Below are positions 37,270 through 45,414 of a stretch of 64,000 bases of DNA, piece by piece. The notes below the pieces were generated by a model. It did no database searches. It was not told the origin of the DNA and saw only the letters and a program-made list of their open reading frames with translations. Positions within the stretch are counted from its first letter, which is position 1; the number at the start of each line of letters is the position of its first letter. Origin of the DNA: a virus; IMG/VR virus record IMGVR_UViG_3300014904_000032, positions 1-64,000 of that record; one strand, given 5' to 3'. Made by a program: the position numbers and the translations under genes.

Positions 37270-37276
37270 CTAAATA
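37269..37276 (+). promoter_or_regulatory. Late-promoter-like octamer ACTAAATA before the head-core genes
   Basis: It overlaps the gene 20 stop and precedes ATG 37300 by 23 bases, the same spacing as for genes 13, 19 and 22. A start site about 10 bases downstream would exclude an ATG at 37285, supporting 37300. Confidence 0.55.
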
Positions 37277-37299
37277 TTTAATATATGTCGGAGAATAAT

Positions 37300-37482
37300 A
37301 TGACTATGATAGATACAGTACGCGCAGCTTTAGCAGGAGATAGAGATACTTTCCAATCTGGAATAGAATCTGCTATTGCTGGCAAAGTAGGTGACGCGCT
37401 TGAAGCTAAGAAAGTGGAAGTTGCATCAACATTACTAATGCCATCAACAGAAGAACCAACACATGAAGTTAAAGACTCTTAG
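37300..37482 (+). CDS. 67: Small prohead core protein, gp67-like
   Basis: I chose ATG 37300 over 37285 because GGAG (37290-37293) lies 6 bases before it and the late-promoter octamer is too close to the earlier start. The 60-residue product ('MTMIDTVRAALAGDRDTFQS...VGDALEAKKVEVASTL') is Ala-rich and helical with an acidic C-terminus. Small proteins of this kind occupy the gene 67 position after the portal gene in T4-like phages and belong to the scaffold core. Assignment rests on position, size and motif. Confidence 0.65.
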   Translation: MTMIDTVRAALAGDRDTFQSGIESAIAGKVGDALEAKKVEVASTLLMPSTEEPTHEVKDS

Positions 37483-38881
37483 ACAAAGACTATTGGAATA
37501 TAGCCAAAATGATCAGGATGATCAGGATGCCAAACAAACTATAGTATCAAAGAGCCAAGCTGCTTTAGCCAAAAAACGTGAAGCACATAATACGCTCTCA
37601 CAAAAAATGAGTGCATTGACTCAAGCTACTAGAGCTGCGTCTGGGGATATGTCATTCAGTCCATCTTCTGCTGTTAGTGCGTATGAGAAGCTAACAGACA
37701 CTTTGCAAAAAAATCCATCAATACGATATGCAAGTGCCGTGTCAAGATTGAATCCGAGACAACAGACACAGATAAGAGACATAAATTCAACAGGATTCCC
37801 TGATCCTCTTTTGGGTGCTGATATTCCAGTAGACAAAGCAGTCAATGTTGCTAGAACACTCACTGCTCTACAGAGAAGACAACAATCACAAACAAATCAA
37901 ATATTAACAAATATAGAAAAGACAGCCAAACAAACTGCGGATGCAGCTGCTAAAAAAGCAAGAACGGATCAGAGAGCAAATCAACAAGAATCATTCATAA
38001 TAACAGATAAAGAACAGATTAGCGAATCTGTCAATGGTAATTTCCAACCACCAGCAATGTTGGTGTTAAAGAGAACAGCAATAAGACAGTTTCCTGATGG
38101 GAGACGTGTTGCATTGTATACTAATGATAAACTCGGATTAGCATTTTCTGTACCATATACTGCGCATGAAGGTATTGGTGCAGTTGTAGGAACAGAGATA
38201 CACAATGAAGAATTCGATGGTCACTTTATAAATGAAGATATTCAGCCATCAGATGCTGGAAATATCCCACAAAAAACAGTAACTGCGTATAAACTATTTC
38301 AAGTAAAGAAAGGTGCACAACATCAAGGGAAAATATATCCATTATACGTTGATGCAAATAGCCCAGTTGAAATGGGAAAATGGATAAATGCATCAAGTGG
38401 TGAGAGAGGCAAATCACCTAATAAAGTAAAATCTAAAATTGGTGATTTGGCATATCGCCCCGGTTGGCACAGTGGAGATCTGCCAATAGCACATCATATA
38501 GGCGGAAAATCTCATGGTGATAGATCATTACCACCAGATACAAGAGAACCACATCATGTGTGGGCAGAAGTAGAAGTTCCTGCTGACGTTGATTGGCAAT
38601 CTGTTGCTAATTCCAATGCGAGAAAAGATAAGAATGGAAAGATCATAGCAAGCACTGCTGCCGTGACGGATCAAATACCATTTGGTGGTCATTATAGATA
38701 TAAAACAAATCCAAACATGACTGGTAATTGGTTGATATCTGGTTCAATGAAAGTCAATAGATTATTAGGTGATGATGAAGTAGAAGCTATCAATAGCAGA
38801 GCAGGAACAGCTGATCTACCAAGGAATCAACCCTTTGATTTTGCTAAACATGGCTTTCAAACACCAAAAAGTAATAAATAA
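37463..38881 (+). CDS. Head-cluster protein with a 'YRPGWH' domain known from large polyvalent phage proteins
   Basis: This 472-residue protein overlaps the preceding gene by 20 bases. Its N-terminus (MKLKTLRQRLLEYSQN) resembles head-targeting peptides. Residues about 20-180 are helical, rich in Ala and Gln. From about residue 270 comes a conserved domain: 'YKLFQVKKGAQHQGKIYPLY', 'MGKWINA', 'LAYRPGWHSGDLPIAHHIG', 'HHVWAEVEVPADVDWQ', 'GHYRYKTNPNM..NWLISGSM'. I recognise this as a domain occurring in large multidomain proteins of phages and mobile elements, with no assigned function. It is not a T4 core gene. Packaging in the head is plausible but unproven. Confidence 0.65.
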   Translation: MKLKTLRQRLLEYSQNDQDDQDAKQTIVSKSQAALAKKREAHNTLSQKMSALTQATRAASGDMSFSPSSAVSAYEKLTDTLQKNPSIRYASAVSRLNPRQQTQIRDINSTGFPDPLLGADIPVDKAVNVARTLTALQRRQQSQTNQILTNIEKTAKQTADAAAKKARTDQRANQQESFIITDKEQISESVNGNFQPPAMLVLKRTAIRQFPDGRRVALYTNDKLGLAFSVPYTAHEGIGAVVGTEIHNEEFDGHFINEDIQPSDAGNIPQKTVTAYKLFQVKKGAQHQGKIYPLYVDANSPVEMGKWINASSGERGKSPNKVKSKIGDLAYRPGWHSGDLPIAHHIGGKSHGDRSLPPDTREPHHVWAEVEVPADVDWQSVANSNARKDKNGKIIASTAAVTDQIPFGGHYRYKTNPNMTGNWLISGSMKVNRLLGDDEVEAINSRAGTADLPRNQPFDFAKHGFQTPKSNK

Positions 38882-38884
38882 TTA

Positions 38885-39169
38885 ATGGGTACAGAAATAG
38901 ACATTGTAGAAGCCAATACGTTTAGGTCTGGTAAGACTAAAACTATTCGCGTTCGTGTCCGTAATGGGAAAATACAACGTCGAAAGAAAGTTTCTGCATT
39001 GAAGGGTTATATAATGCGTGGTGGTAAGGTCATCCGTATGTCTGCCAAAGAAAGAATGGACAGAAAAAGGGGCGCACGGAAAGCCAAGATCAAACGCAGA
39101 GCAAAAATGGCAAGAGCTTTGATAAAAAGAAGACGTTCACTCCGTAAAAGAAAGGCATTAGGAATCTAA
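38885..39169 (+). CDS. 68: Very basic prohead core-like protein, gp68 position
   Basis: The 94-residue protein is extremely rich in Arg and Lys, most of all in the C-terminal half ('RMDRKRGARKAKIKRRAKM', 'ALIKRRRSLRKRKALGI'). It lies directly before the prohead protease, where T4 has gene 68, also a prohead core protein. A DNA- or scaffold-binding role inside the prohead is likely; sequence identity to gp68 cannot be judged by eye. Confidence 0.6.
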   Translation: MGTEIDIVEANTFRSGKTKTIRVRVRNGKIQRRKKVSALKGYIMRGGKVIRMSAKERMDRKRGARKAKIKRRAKMARALIKRRRSLRKRKALGI

Positions 39170-39170
39170 A

Positions 39171-39815
39171 ATGAAACTAATCAGAGAAGATATTGTAGAC
39201 ACAAGTGTGTTGGTTGAAGAAAAGAATGGTGTAAAAAGCCTATACATTACTGGACCATTCCTTGTTGCTGAACAAAAGAATAGGAATGGTCGTCTTTATG
39301 AATCAAGAATTCTTGAAAAAGAAGCCAAACGATATACAGAAGAATACATCGATAAAAATAGAGCATTTGGTGAATTGGGGCATCCAGATACACCATCAAT
39401 TAATTTAGATAGAGTATCACATCTAATTGTTTCTCTAAAGAAGGAAGGAAACAATTTCATGGGAAAAGCTAAAGTATTGGATACCCCAATGGGTAAAATC
39501 GCTAAGTCTTTGATGGAAGGTGGAGCAACATTGGGTGTATCTTCCCGTGGTATGGGTTCATTAAAGAATGTAAATGGTGTCAATATGGTTCAAGATGATT
39601 TCTATCTTGCTACTGCTGCTGACATTGTTGCAGACCCATCAGGACCAGGGTGTTTTGTTAATGGATTGATGGAACATAAAGAGTGGGTCTGGGAAAATGG
39701 ATTGATTAAGGAGATGGATGTAAATGTATATTACGAACAGATCAAAAAAGCTAAACAAAAGCAACTTGATGAAATATCATTAAAGATATTCGAAAACTTT
39801 TTGAATAAAATGTAA
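39171..39815 (+). CDS. 21: Prohead core protease gp21
   Basis: The 214-residue product matches T4 gp21 in length (212). 'AEQKNRNGRLYE', 'GELGHPDTPSINLDRVSH' with His71, and 'GATLGVSSRGMGS' with Ser124/Ser125 are the hallmarks of the herpesvirus-type prohead serine protease. It cleaves scaffold and capsid proteins during maturation, classically after Glu in L/I-x-E sequences. The three CTS-bearing paralogues at 43822-50343 are possible further substrates. Confidence 0.93.
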   Translation: MKLIREDIVDTSVLVEEKNGVKSLYITGPFLVAEQKNRNGRLYESRILEKEAKRYTEEYIDKNRAFGELGHPDTPSINLDRVSHLIVSLKKEGNNFMGKAKVLDTPMGKIAKSLMEGGATLGVSSRGMGSLKNVNGVNMVQDDFYLATAADIVADPSGPGCFVNGLMEHKEWVWENGLIKEMDVNVYYEQIKKAKQKQLDEISLKIFENFLNKM

Positions 39816-39821
39816 AAAAAA

Positions 39822-40628
39822 ATGATCCATTTTATATATAAAACAACGCATACTGAATCTGGTAAATATTATATAGGAAGACACAGTACAGAAAATGAAC
39901 AAGATGGATATCTGGGTTCTGGTAAATGGATCAGATCCATAAAAGATAAATCTAAATTATCAAGAGAAATTATTGGATATTATAATTCTTTTGACGAATT
40001 AATTTTAGCTGAACAAAATGAAATAATTAAAAATATTGATAATGAGTTTAATATGAACTTCAATAATACTAGTGTCGGGTTCGCAACAGGAGATTTAAAT
40101 CCAGCAAAATCCGAAAATGAAAGAAAAAGAAGAAGCGATCAAAATTGGATGAAGTCTGCTGATGGTAAACGCTATTTAAGCGAAAATAATCCATCAAAGA
40201 AAGAATCCATTCGAATAATGAGGAAAAATAAATGCAAGGAACAACTTTCTTTTGGTTCTCATAATTTTCAAAATAAAGAAACAATAGAAAAAAGAAAAAA
40301 TGCTGGTAAATTGAGGTTTATACAGGATAATCCCATGAATAAAATATCCAATAGGGTATCAGCATCAGCGAAACAAAAGGATCTTTTAGCAACAAAAGCT
40401 CACAACTTTCAATTAAACAGAGAATATATTGACAGTTTAAGCAGAGAACGCATGATTATAAATAATCCAATGAAAGATCCAAAAATATCTATGTTATTTA
40501 AACAACCAAAGGAGCAAGTAACATGCCCACATTGTTTAAAAACTGGAGGAAAACCTGCAATGGTTAGATATCATTTCAATAAATGTAAAATGATATCGAA
40601 TATCAAACGAAGCAGTCACAGCGGCTGA
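39822..40628 (+). CDS. Free-standing GIY-YIG homing endonuclease between genes 21 and 22
   Basis: The 268-residue protein has the GIY-YIG start 'FIYKTTHTESGKYYIGRHST', then 'DGYLGSGKWI' and 'LAEQNEII'. Basic DNA-binding repeats follow ('NPSKKESIRIMRKNK', 'NPMKDPKISMLF'), and a C-terminal zinc-finger-like segment ('CPHCLKTGGKPAMVRYHFNK', then C). Its ribosome binding site is poor (A-rich leader only), as is common for selfish endonucleases. It interrupts the 21-22 gene pair. Confidence 0.85.
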   Translation: MIHFIYKTTHTESGKYYIGRHSTENEQDGYLGSGKWIRSIKDKSKLSREIIGYYNSFDELILAEQNEIIKNIDNEFNMNFNNTSVGFATGDLNPAKSENERKRRSDQNWMKSADGKRYLSENNPSKKESIRIMRKNKCKEQLSFGSHNFQNKETIEKRKNAGKLRFIQDNPMNKISNRVSASAKQKDLLATKAHNFQLNREYIDSLSRERMIINNPMKDPKISMLFKQPKEQVTCPHCLKTGGKPAMVRYHFNKCKMISNIKRSSHSG

Positions 40629-40630
40629 TA

Positions 40631-40662
40631 TGACAACAAAACGTTGTCAAAATTTTAATTTT
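40631..40662 (+). terminator. Weak hairpin terminator after the endonuclease
   Basis: TGACAAC (40631-40637) and GTTGTCA (40643-40649) form a 7-bp stem with a 5-base loop, followed by AAAATTTTAATTTTT. The T-run is interrupted, so efficiency is uncertain. Confidence 0.45.
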
Positions 40663-40670
40663 TATAAATA
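40663..40670 (+). promoter_or_regulatory. T4-type late promoter TATAAATA before gene 22
   Basis: This is the exact T4 late consensus, 26 bases upstream of ATG 40697, in the 68-base gap after the endonuclease. It would restore independent late transcription of genes 22-23. Confidence 0.7.
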
Positions 40671-40696
40671 AACATATCTCTTTAGGAGTTTAACAA

Positions 40697-41785
40697 ATGG
40701 CAAAAACATTATCTGAATCAGCTGCTGAAATTCTTCAAGCTTCAATTGCAACTAAACAAGAAGAACCACAGCAAGTAGTAAACGCGGGTGTCCAAGATTT
40801 AGGTGGCGCAACTACCGAAAACCCAGGTGGGGAAGGTGTAGGTTCCGCTGCTGCTGCTGGAGTAGCCGAAGCACCAAAACCAGGTCAGACTTCAACAGAA
40901 GGTGACAAGGAAGGAAACCCAACAACTCAAGGATTGGCACAGCCAGTGGTGGCTCCAATCGGAACCAATCTTCAAGGTGAAGAAACATCTGTGCAAGATG
41001 TCACACAAGAAAAGAAGAATTGGATTAGAGAAAAGGTCAATGCACGTAAAGGCTCAATGGTTGAAGATGTAAATGCATTATTCAACGGTGAGTCTTTATC
41101 AGAAGATTTTAGAACCAAAGCTACTGTTATATTCGAAGCTGCTGTACAAAGCAGAGTTGAATCTATCGTAGAAGATGTATTGTCTGATAATGACAAGATC
41201 ATCGATGAAGCAATTGAAGGTATCACATCCGAATTGTCTGAACAAGTTGATTCATATTTGAATTATGTTGTTGAGGAATGGATGAAGGAAAATCAAGTTG
41301 CCATCGAAAGGGGTCTACGCGCTGAAATTTCAGAAGATCTTCTAGTTAGCTTGAAGAACGTATTTGCTGAACATTACATTGAAATCCCTGATTCTAAGGT
41401 TGACGTTGCAGAAGAATTAGCAAGTCAAGTCATCGAAATGCAAGACACTATTGCTGCTCGTGAAGAAGAATTGGTCAAGGTAACAGAAGAATTTCATACA
41501 GCAAAGAAGAATGAAAGTATTCGCAAAATTTGTGAAGGTTTAACCGAAGTACAAGTTGGCAAAATGAAATCGCTTGCAGAGGGCGTGGAGTTCACCACAG
41601 AGGGTGATTATATTAATAAACTCACGACAATTCGTGAAAACTACTTCCCATCAAAGACAACTGTGAAGAGTGAGGTAAAGGCTATTCAAGAAACAACAAT
41701 TGAACAGCCAGAAGTAGAAGCAGAAATATCTGGCATTATGGCACATTATGTAAGTGCAATTACTAAAACAAATCCGAAATTTTAA
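40697..41785 (+). CDS. 22: Prohead scaffold protein gp22
   Basis: This 362-residue acidic protein lies between the protease and the capsid gene, as in T4. The first 100 residues are low-complexity (Gly, Pro, Gln, Ala). The rest is predicted mostly helical and coiled-coil ('EAAVQSRVESIVEDVLSDND', 'EELASQVIEMQDTIAAREEE'), typical of gp22. It is longer than T4 gp22 owing to the N-terminal extension. AGGAG precedes the start. Confidence 0.88.
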   Translation: MAKTLSESAAEILQASIATKQEEPQQVVNAGVQDLGGATTENPGGEGVGSAAAAGVAEAPKPGQTSTEGDKEGNPTTQGLAQPVVAPIGTNLQGEETSVQDVTQEKKNWIREKVNARKGSMVEDVNALFNGESLSEDFRTKATVIFEAAVQSRVESIVEDVLSDNDKIIDEAIEGITSELSEQVDSYLNYVVEEWMKENQVAIERGLRAEISEDLLVSLKNVFAEHYIEIPDSKVDVAEELASQVIEMQDTIAAREEELVKVTEEFHTAKKNESIRKICEGLTEVQVGKMKSLAEGVEFTTEGDYINKLTTIRENYFPSKTTVKSEVKAIQETTIEQPEVEAEISGIMAHYVSAITKTNPKF

Positions 41786-41809
41786 TCGGAAAGAACTGAG
41801 GAAACAAAA

Positions 41810-43141
41810 ATGTATTTAAATGAACAATATGCAAAAAAGTGGGCACCAGTTCTTGATCATCCTGAACTCCCAAAGATCACAGATCACTATAAGAGAGCAG
41901 TAACTGCTCTAGTTCTCGAAAATCAAGAAGTTGCCCTAAGAGAAGAATCACGTAGCATGCAAAACCTATGGGAATCTCCAGCTAACTCTGTTGCTGGTGG
42001 TATGTCTCCTGTAGTTGGCGGCGAAGGTGGTATCAAGGGTTTTGATCCAATTCTAATCGGATTGGTTCGTCGTTCCCTACCAAACCTAATGGCCTATGAC
42101 ATCTGCGGCGTTCAGCCAATGACTGGTCCTACTGGTTTGATTTTCGCTATGCGCTCAACCTATGCTGATGCAACAACTAGAGGAACAGAAGCATTATTCC
42201 CAGAAGCCAACACTGGTTATTCTGGTGCTAATAGTGGTTTCGGTACTGCTTATGTTGATATGAGCCAAAACGTTGCTAACACAGCAGTATTTGGTACAGC
42301 CAATACTGGTGGTGGTATGGCAACAAGTGCTGGTGAAGATTCAATTCTTAACTACATGGGCTTCCAAATCGACCGTGTTCCTGTTACTGCAACAACTCGT
42401 GGGTTGCAAGCTTCTTACACACTAGAATTGGCACAAGACCTAAAGGCAATCCATGGTTTAGATGCAGAAACTGAATTGACAAATATCTTGTCAACAGAAA
42501 TTCTTGCTGAAATCAACCGTGAAGTTGTTCGTAAGGTTATCGTAAGTGCAAATCTAGGTATCGTAAGCTCTGCTACTGCATCCTTCAACCTAAGTGCAAC
42601 CAATGTTCCTGACACTGGTACTTCTGGTCGTTGGGCTGTTGAAAAGTATAAGACCTTGCTATTTGCCGTAGAACGTGCAGCTAACAAGATCGCCAAAGAT
42701 ACTCGTCGTGGTAAGGGCAACATGCTAATCGTCTCTACAGACGTAGCATCAGCTCTATCAATGACTGGTCTATTGGATTACAATTCAGCACTAACTGGTC
42801 AAACAAACTTAGCCGTTGATGATACTGGCAATACATTTGCTGGTGTTCTATTCGGACGTATCAAAGTGTTTGTTGATCCGTACTCAGTGACTGGATCAGA
42901 CTTTGTTTGCGTTGGTTATAAGGGTCAAAACCCATATGACTCTGGTCTGTTCTATTGCCCATACGTACCGCTACAAATGGTACGCGCTATTGACCCAACA
43001 ACCTATCAGCCAAAGGTTGGGTTCAAGACACGTTATGGCTTAGTTGCAAACCCATTTGCAACAGATAATAAAGATGGTGTTGTTTCAAACAATACCAACA
43101 AGTATTATCGCAAGTTCCAAGTCCTTAATATTCAACAGTAA
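41810..43141 (+). CDS. 23: Major capsid protein gp23
   Basis: The 443-residue product contains 'GFDPILIGLVRRSLPNLMAY', 'DICGVQPMTGPTGLIFAM', 'DLKAIHGLDAETELTNIL' and 'VSTDVASAL', characteristic of T4-type gp23 with the HK97 fold. The region 'RSMQNLWESPANSVAGGMSP' precedes the likely gp21 maturation site, which I cannot place exactly. Codons ending in C and the optimal codons GGT, CGT and AAG are more frequent than in neighbouring genes, consistent with very high expression. It is followed by a strong terminator. Confidence 0.95.
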   Translation: MYLNEQYAKKWAPVLDHPELPKITDHYKRAVTALVLENQEVALREESRSMQNLWESPANSVAGGMSPVVGGEGGIKGFDPILIGLVRRSLPNLMAYDICGVQPMTGPTGLIFAMRSTYADATTRGTEALFPEANTGYSGANSGFGTAYVDMSQNVANTAVFGTANTGGGMATSAGEDSILNYMGFQIDRVPVTATTRGLQASYTLELAQDLKAIHGLDAETELTNILSTEILAEINREVVRKVIVSANLGIVSSATASFNLSATNVPDTGTSGRWAVEKYKTLLFAVERAANKIAKDTRRGKGNMLIVSTDVASALSMTGLLDYNSALTGQTNLAVDDTGNTFAGVLFGRIKVFVDPYSVTGSDFVCVGYKGQNPYDSGLFYCPYVPLQMVRAIDPTTYQPKVGFKTRYGLVANPFATDNKDGVVSNNTNKYYRKFQVLNIQQ

Positions 43142-43201
43142 TAAGGGTTGCTTGGTAAACAGATATCACAAGATAATAACAATAATATGTGATAAGTTTA
43201 G

Positions 43202-43228
43202 ATGGGGGAGTTCGCTCCCCCATTTTTT
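43202..43228 (+). terminator. Rho-independent terminator after gene 23
   Basis: A 9-bp GC-rich stem (43202-43210 with 43215-43223) closed by a TTCG loop is followed by six T. It is the strongest terminator in the window and ends the capsid transcript. Confidence 0.92.
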
Positions 43229-43247
43229 GTCTGATCACTTCATGTTT

Positions 43248-43255
43248 ACTAAATA
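43248..43255 (+). promoter_or_regulatory. Late-promoter-like octamer ACTAAATA
   Basis: It follows the gene 23 terminator and precedes ATG 43280 by 24 bases, so it would start a new late transcript covering the tube-like protein and the three CTS paralogues. Confidence 0.6.
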
Positions 43256-43279
43256 TATAGATTAATTGGGAAAACATTA

Positions 43280-43825
43280 ATGACAACAGTAAACCGAAAT
43301 CCGAAGAACACAGATTTGCTGCAATCTACAAAGTTTAGGTTAACTTTTGAGAGATTGCCGACAATGACATATTTTTGCCAGTCTGCCAACTTCCCAGGTA
43401 TATCTCTCACCGAAGTTCCAAGACAAACCCCATTTGTAGATTTGTATATGGTTGGTGATAAGTTGGTATATGATACATTTAATATAACATTTCTAGTTGA
43501 TGAAGACTTGCTTGCATGGACTGAGATACATGATTGGATGAGGGGATTGACTTTCCCTACAGATTTTAAAGAATATATGAATCTAACCAAACAATCATCA
43601 GGAGCAGCATTCCGTAAAGAATTCAAACAAAAAGCACAATATTCAGATGCGATATTGACTTTATACACAAATAAGAATAATGCCAATTTCAGGATAAAAT
43701 TAATAGATATTTTTCCTACAAATTTATCCACAATAATATTTAATACTGGTGATACAGCAGAAAATATAATAACAGCAGAGGCATCGTTTAGATTTTCATA
43801 TTATGATTATGAGAGGATTAAATGA
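43280..43825 (+). CDS. gp19-like tail tube paralogue
   Basis: The 181-residue protein shares the tube pattern with gp19: 'KFRLTFERLPTMTYFCQSAN', 'FPGISLTEVPRQTPF', 'TFNITFLVDEDLLAWTEIHD' and the C-terminal 'DIFPTNLSTI'. It is separated from the true gp19 by 7.6 kb and has its own late promoter. Candidates are a tube-initiator (gp54/gp48-like), a terminator subunit or a second tube protein. The stop overlaps the next start (ATGA), linking it to the paralogue series. Confidence 0.75.
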   Translation: MTTVNRNPKNTDLLQSTKFRLTFERLPTMTYFCQSANFPGISLTEVPRQTPFVDLYMVGDKLVYDTFNITFLVDEDLLAWTEIHDWMRGLTFPTDFKEYMNLTKQSSGAAFRKEFKQKAQYSDAILTLYTNKNNANFRIKLIDIFPTNLSTIIFNTGDTAENIITAEASFRFSYYDYERIK

Positions 43826-45399
43826 AGAAATTTTTACAATTCATTAAAGAAGAATTATCCCCGACAGAAAAACAAAAAGTTGATTCTTGGGAAAAGCCGG
43901 ATAGTGATGTTCTTGCTCATACGGATCATTATTTTGGTGAAGGTAATCATGTAAAAACCTATCCATTGGAAGGCACTCAAGATAAATCAGAAACACATAA
44001 AGCAACAGAACATCATCTTGGTATTACGATATCACCAGATGATTATAAACAGGGTGTAGCTGAAGACAAATATGGAAGAAAGGCTAAAATAGGTGGATTG
44101 CTTACTAGAACAAAAGCCAGTCAAGAATTGATCAATAATTTTGCTAATGATACTACCAGACAAGGTAAAGCATATAGTGGATTGACGGTTCATATATCAA
44201 GACATCCACATGATATAGCTGGTCAGACATCAGGCAATCAGTCATGGGCGCAAGAGTCATGCAAGAATTTCAATAGCGGATTACATAAAGATTATTTACG
44301 AGCAGAAGTTGCTAATGGAACTGTAGTTGGGTACTTAAAGGATCATACAGGCAAAGAGATAGCTAGAACCACTTTCCAACCTCATATTAATAATGAGGGA
44401 GATGTGGCATATGCAGTAAACTCACATTATGGAATAAGGCATCAAGGATTTATGGACGAAATGGGTAAAGTGGCTACACAATTATCCGGTGAGCATAAAG
44501 GTGGTAGTATACTTCATCGCATACATGATGAAGTATATAATGATAATAAACCACACACAATATTACATCCAGCAATTAGTAGTAAACAATTAACCGATGT
44601 ATTGAATTCTGGTGCATCAGATCACATTAAAGTTTCTGCATTGAATCATCCTAAGATAACAAATAAGCACATCAATGATATATTATCCAGTGATAAGAAT
44701 GGAGTATTGAGTAGTCATGTTATACGTAATCTAGCTAGAGATAATAAACTAACACAAAGCCATATAGAAATGGCTATGAACAGTAAACATCCACAAGTTA
44801 CGACAGAATTATTATCTACACCAAATGCATTATCCGAAAAACAAGTATCTCATTTATATGATAAACACATCAATAATGATCTTGTTCGCCAATATGCATT
44901 GAATCATGATAATTTCCCAAAAGATAGAATTGATAGTGTAATAGATAATCCACGCAAACCAGAGGATCTTGAGGAAATAGCCACAAATAGAAATCTAACA
45001 CCCAAACACATAGATAAACTATTAAGTAGTAATAATATCAGAGCAAGAACGGTTGCAGCTAGTCACTCCAATGCCTCATCCGATAACTTATTCAAAGCAA
45101 TAAATGGTGATAATTATACTACTGCGGAAACAGCAATACATAACAGAAACATTACACCTGAACACATAAATCATGTGTTGAGTGGTCCTCCTACTCCATG
45201 GAATATTCGACTATCTACAAATGCCATGTATAGTGATAATATAAGTAAAGAAAATATAGACAAGGCATTACGCCATCCAGATAAGGGTGTGCAATATGCT
45301 GCTTTATTAGGCACTAAAGTAACACCAGAACAATACAAATTTGCAACAAAATCTCCGCATGATGACGTATCAACATATGCCCAACGATTTTTAGATTAA
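43822..45399 (+). CDS. Paralogue 1 of three: CTS-like N-terminus, conserved unknown domain, degenerate solenoid repeats
   Basis: The 525-residue product starts 'MKKFLQFIKEELSPTEKQ', resembling the capsid-targeting sequence of T4 internal proteins (MKTYQEFIAE type). Residues about 25-235 are a conserved domain with 'HTDHYFGEGNH', 'NNFANDTTRQGKAYSGLTV', 'HISRHPHDIAGQTSG', 'SWAQESCKNF', 'GTVVGYLKDHTGKEIARTTF' and 'HYGIRHQGFMDEM'. The remainder carries degenerate 'NP.IT..HID..LSS' helical repeats. 'SRHP.DIAG' domains with a following Cys occur in other phage virion or polyvalent proteins without known function. I infer packaging in the head by analogy only. Confidence 0.7.
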   Translation: MKKFLQFIKEELSPTEKQKVDSWEKPDSDVLAHTDHYFGEGNHVKTYPLEGTQDKSETHKATEHHLGITISPDDYKQGVAEDKYGRKAKIGGLLTRTKASQELINNFANDTTRQGKAYSGLTVHISRHPHDIAGQTSGNQSWAQESCKNFNSGLHKDYLRAEVANGTVVGYLKDHTGKEIARTTFQPHINNEGDVAYAVNSHYGIRHQGFMDEMGKVATQLSGEHKGGSILHRIHDEVYNDNKPHTILHPAISSKQLTDVLNSGASDHIKVSALNHPKITNKHINDILSSDKNGVLSSHVIRNLARDNKLTQSHIEMAMNSKHPQVTTELLSTPNALSEKQVSHLYDKHINNDLVRQYALNHDNFPKDRIDSVIDNPRKPEDLEEIATNRNLTPKHIDKLLSSNNIRARTVAASHSNASSDNLFKAINGDNYTTAETAIHNRNITPEHINHVLSGPPTPWNIRLSTNAMYSDNISKENIDKALRHPDKGVQYAALLGTKVTPEQYKFATKSPHDDVSTYAQRFLD

Positions 45400-45414
45400 G
45401 GTATCAAAAAAATC

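Noticed and set aside
43151-43194. Inverted repeat TATCACA/TGTGATA after gene 23
   Set aside because: The stem is 7 bp with a long AT-rich loop and lies just upstream of a far stronger terminator; likely chance.
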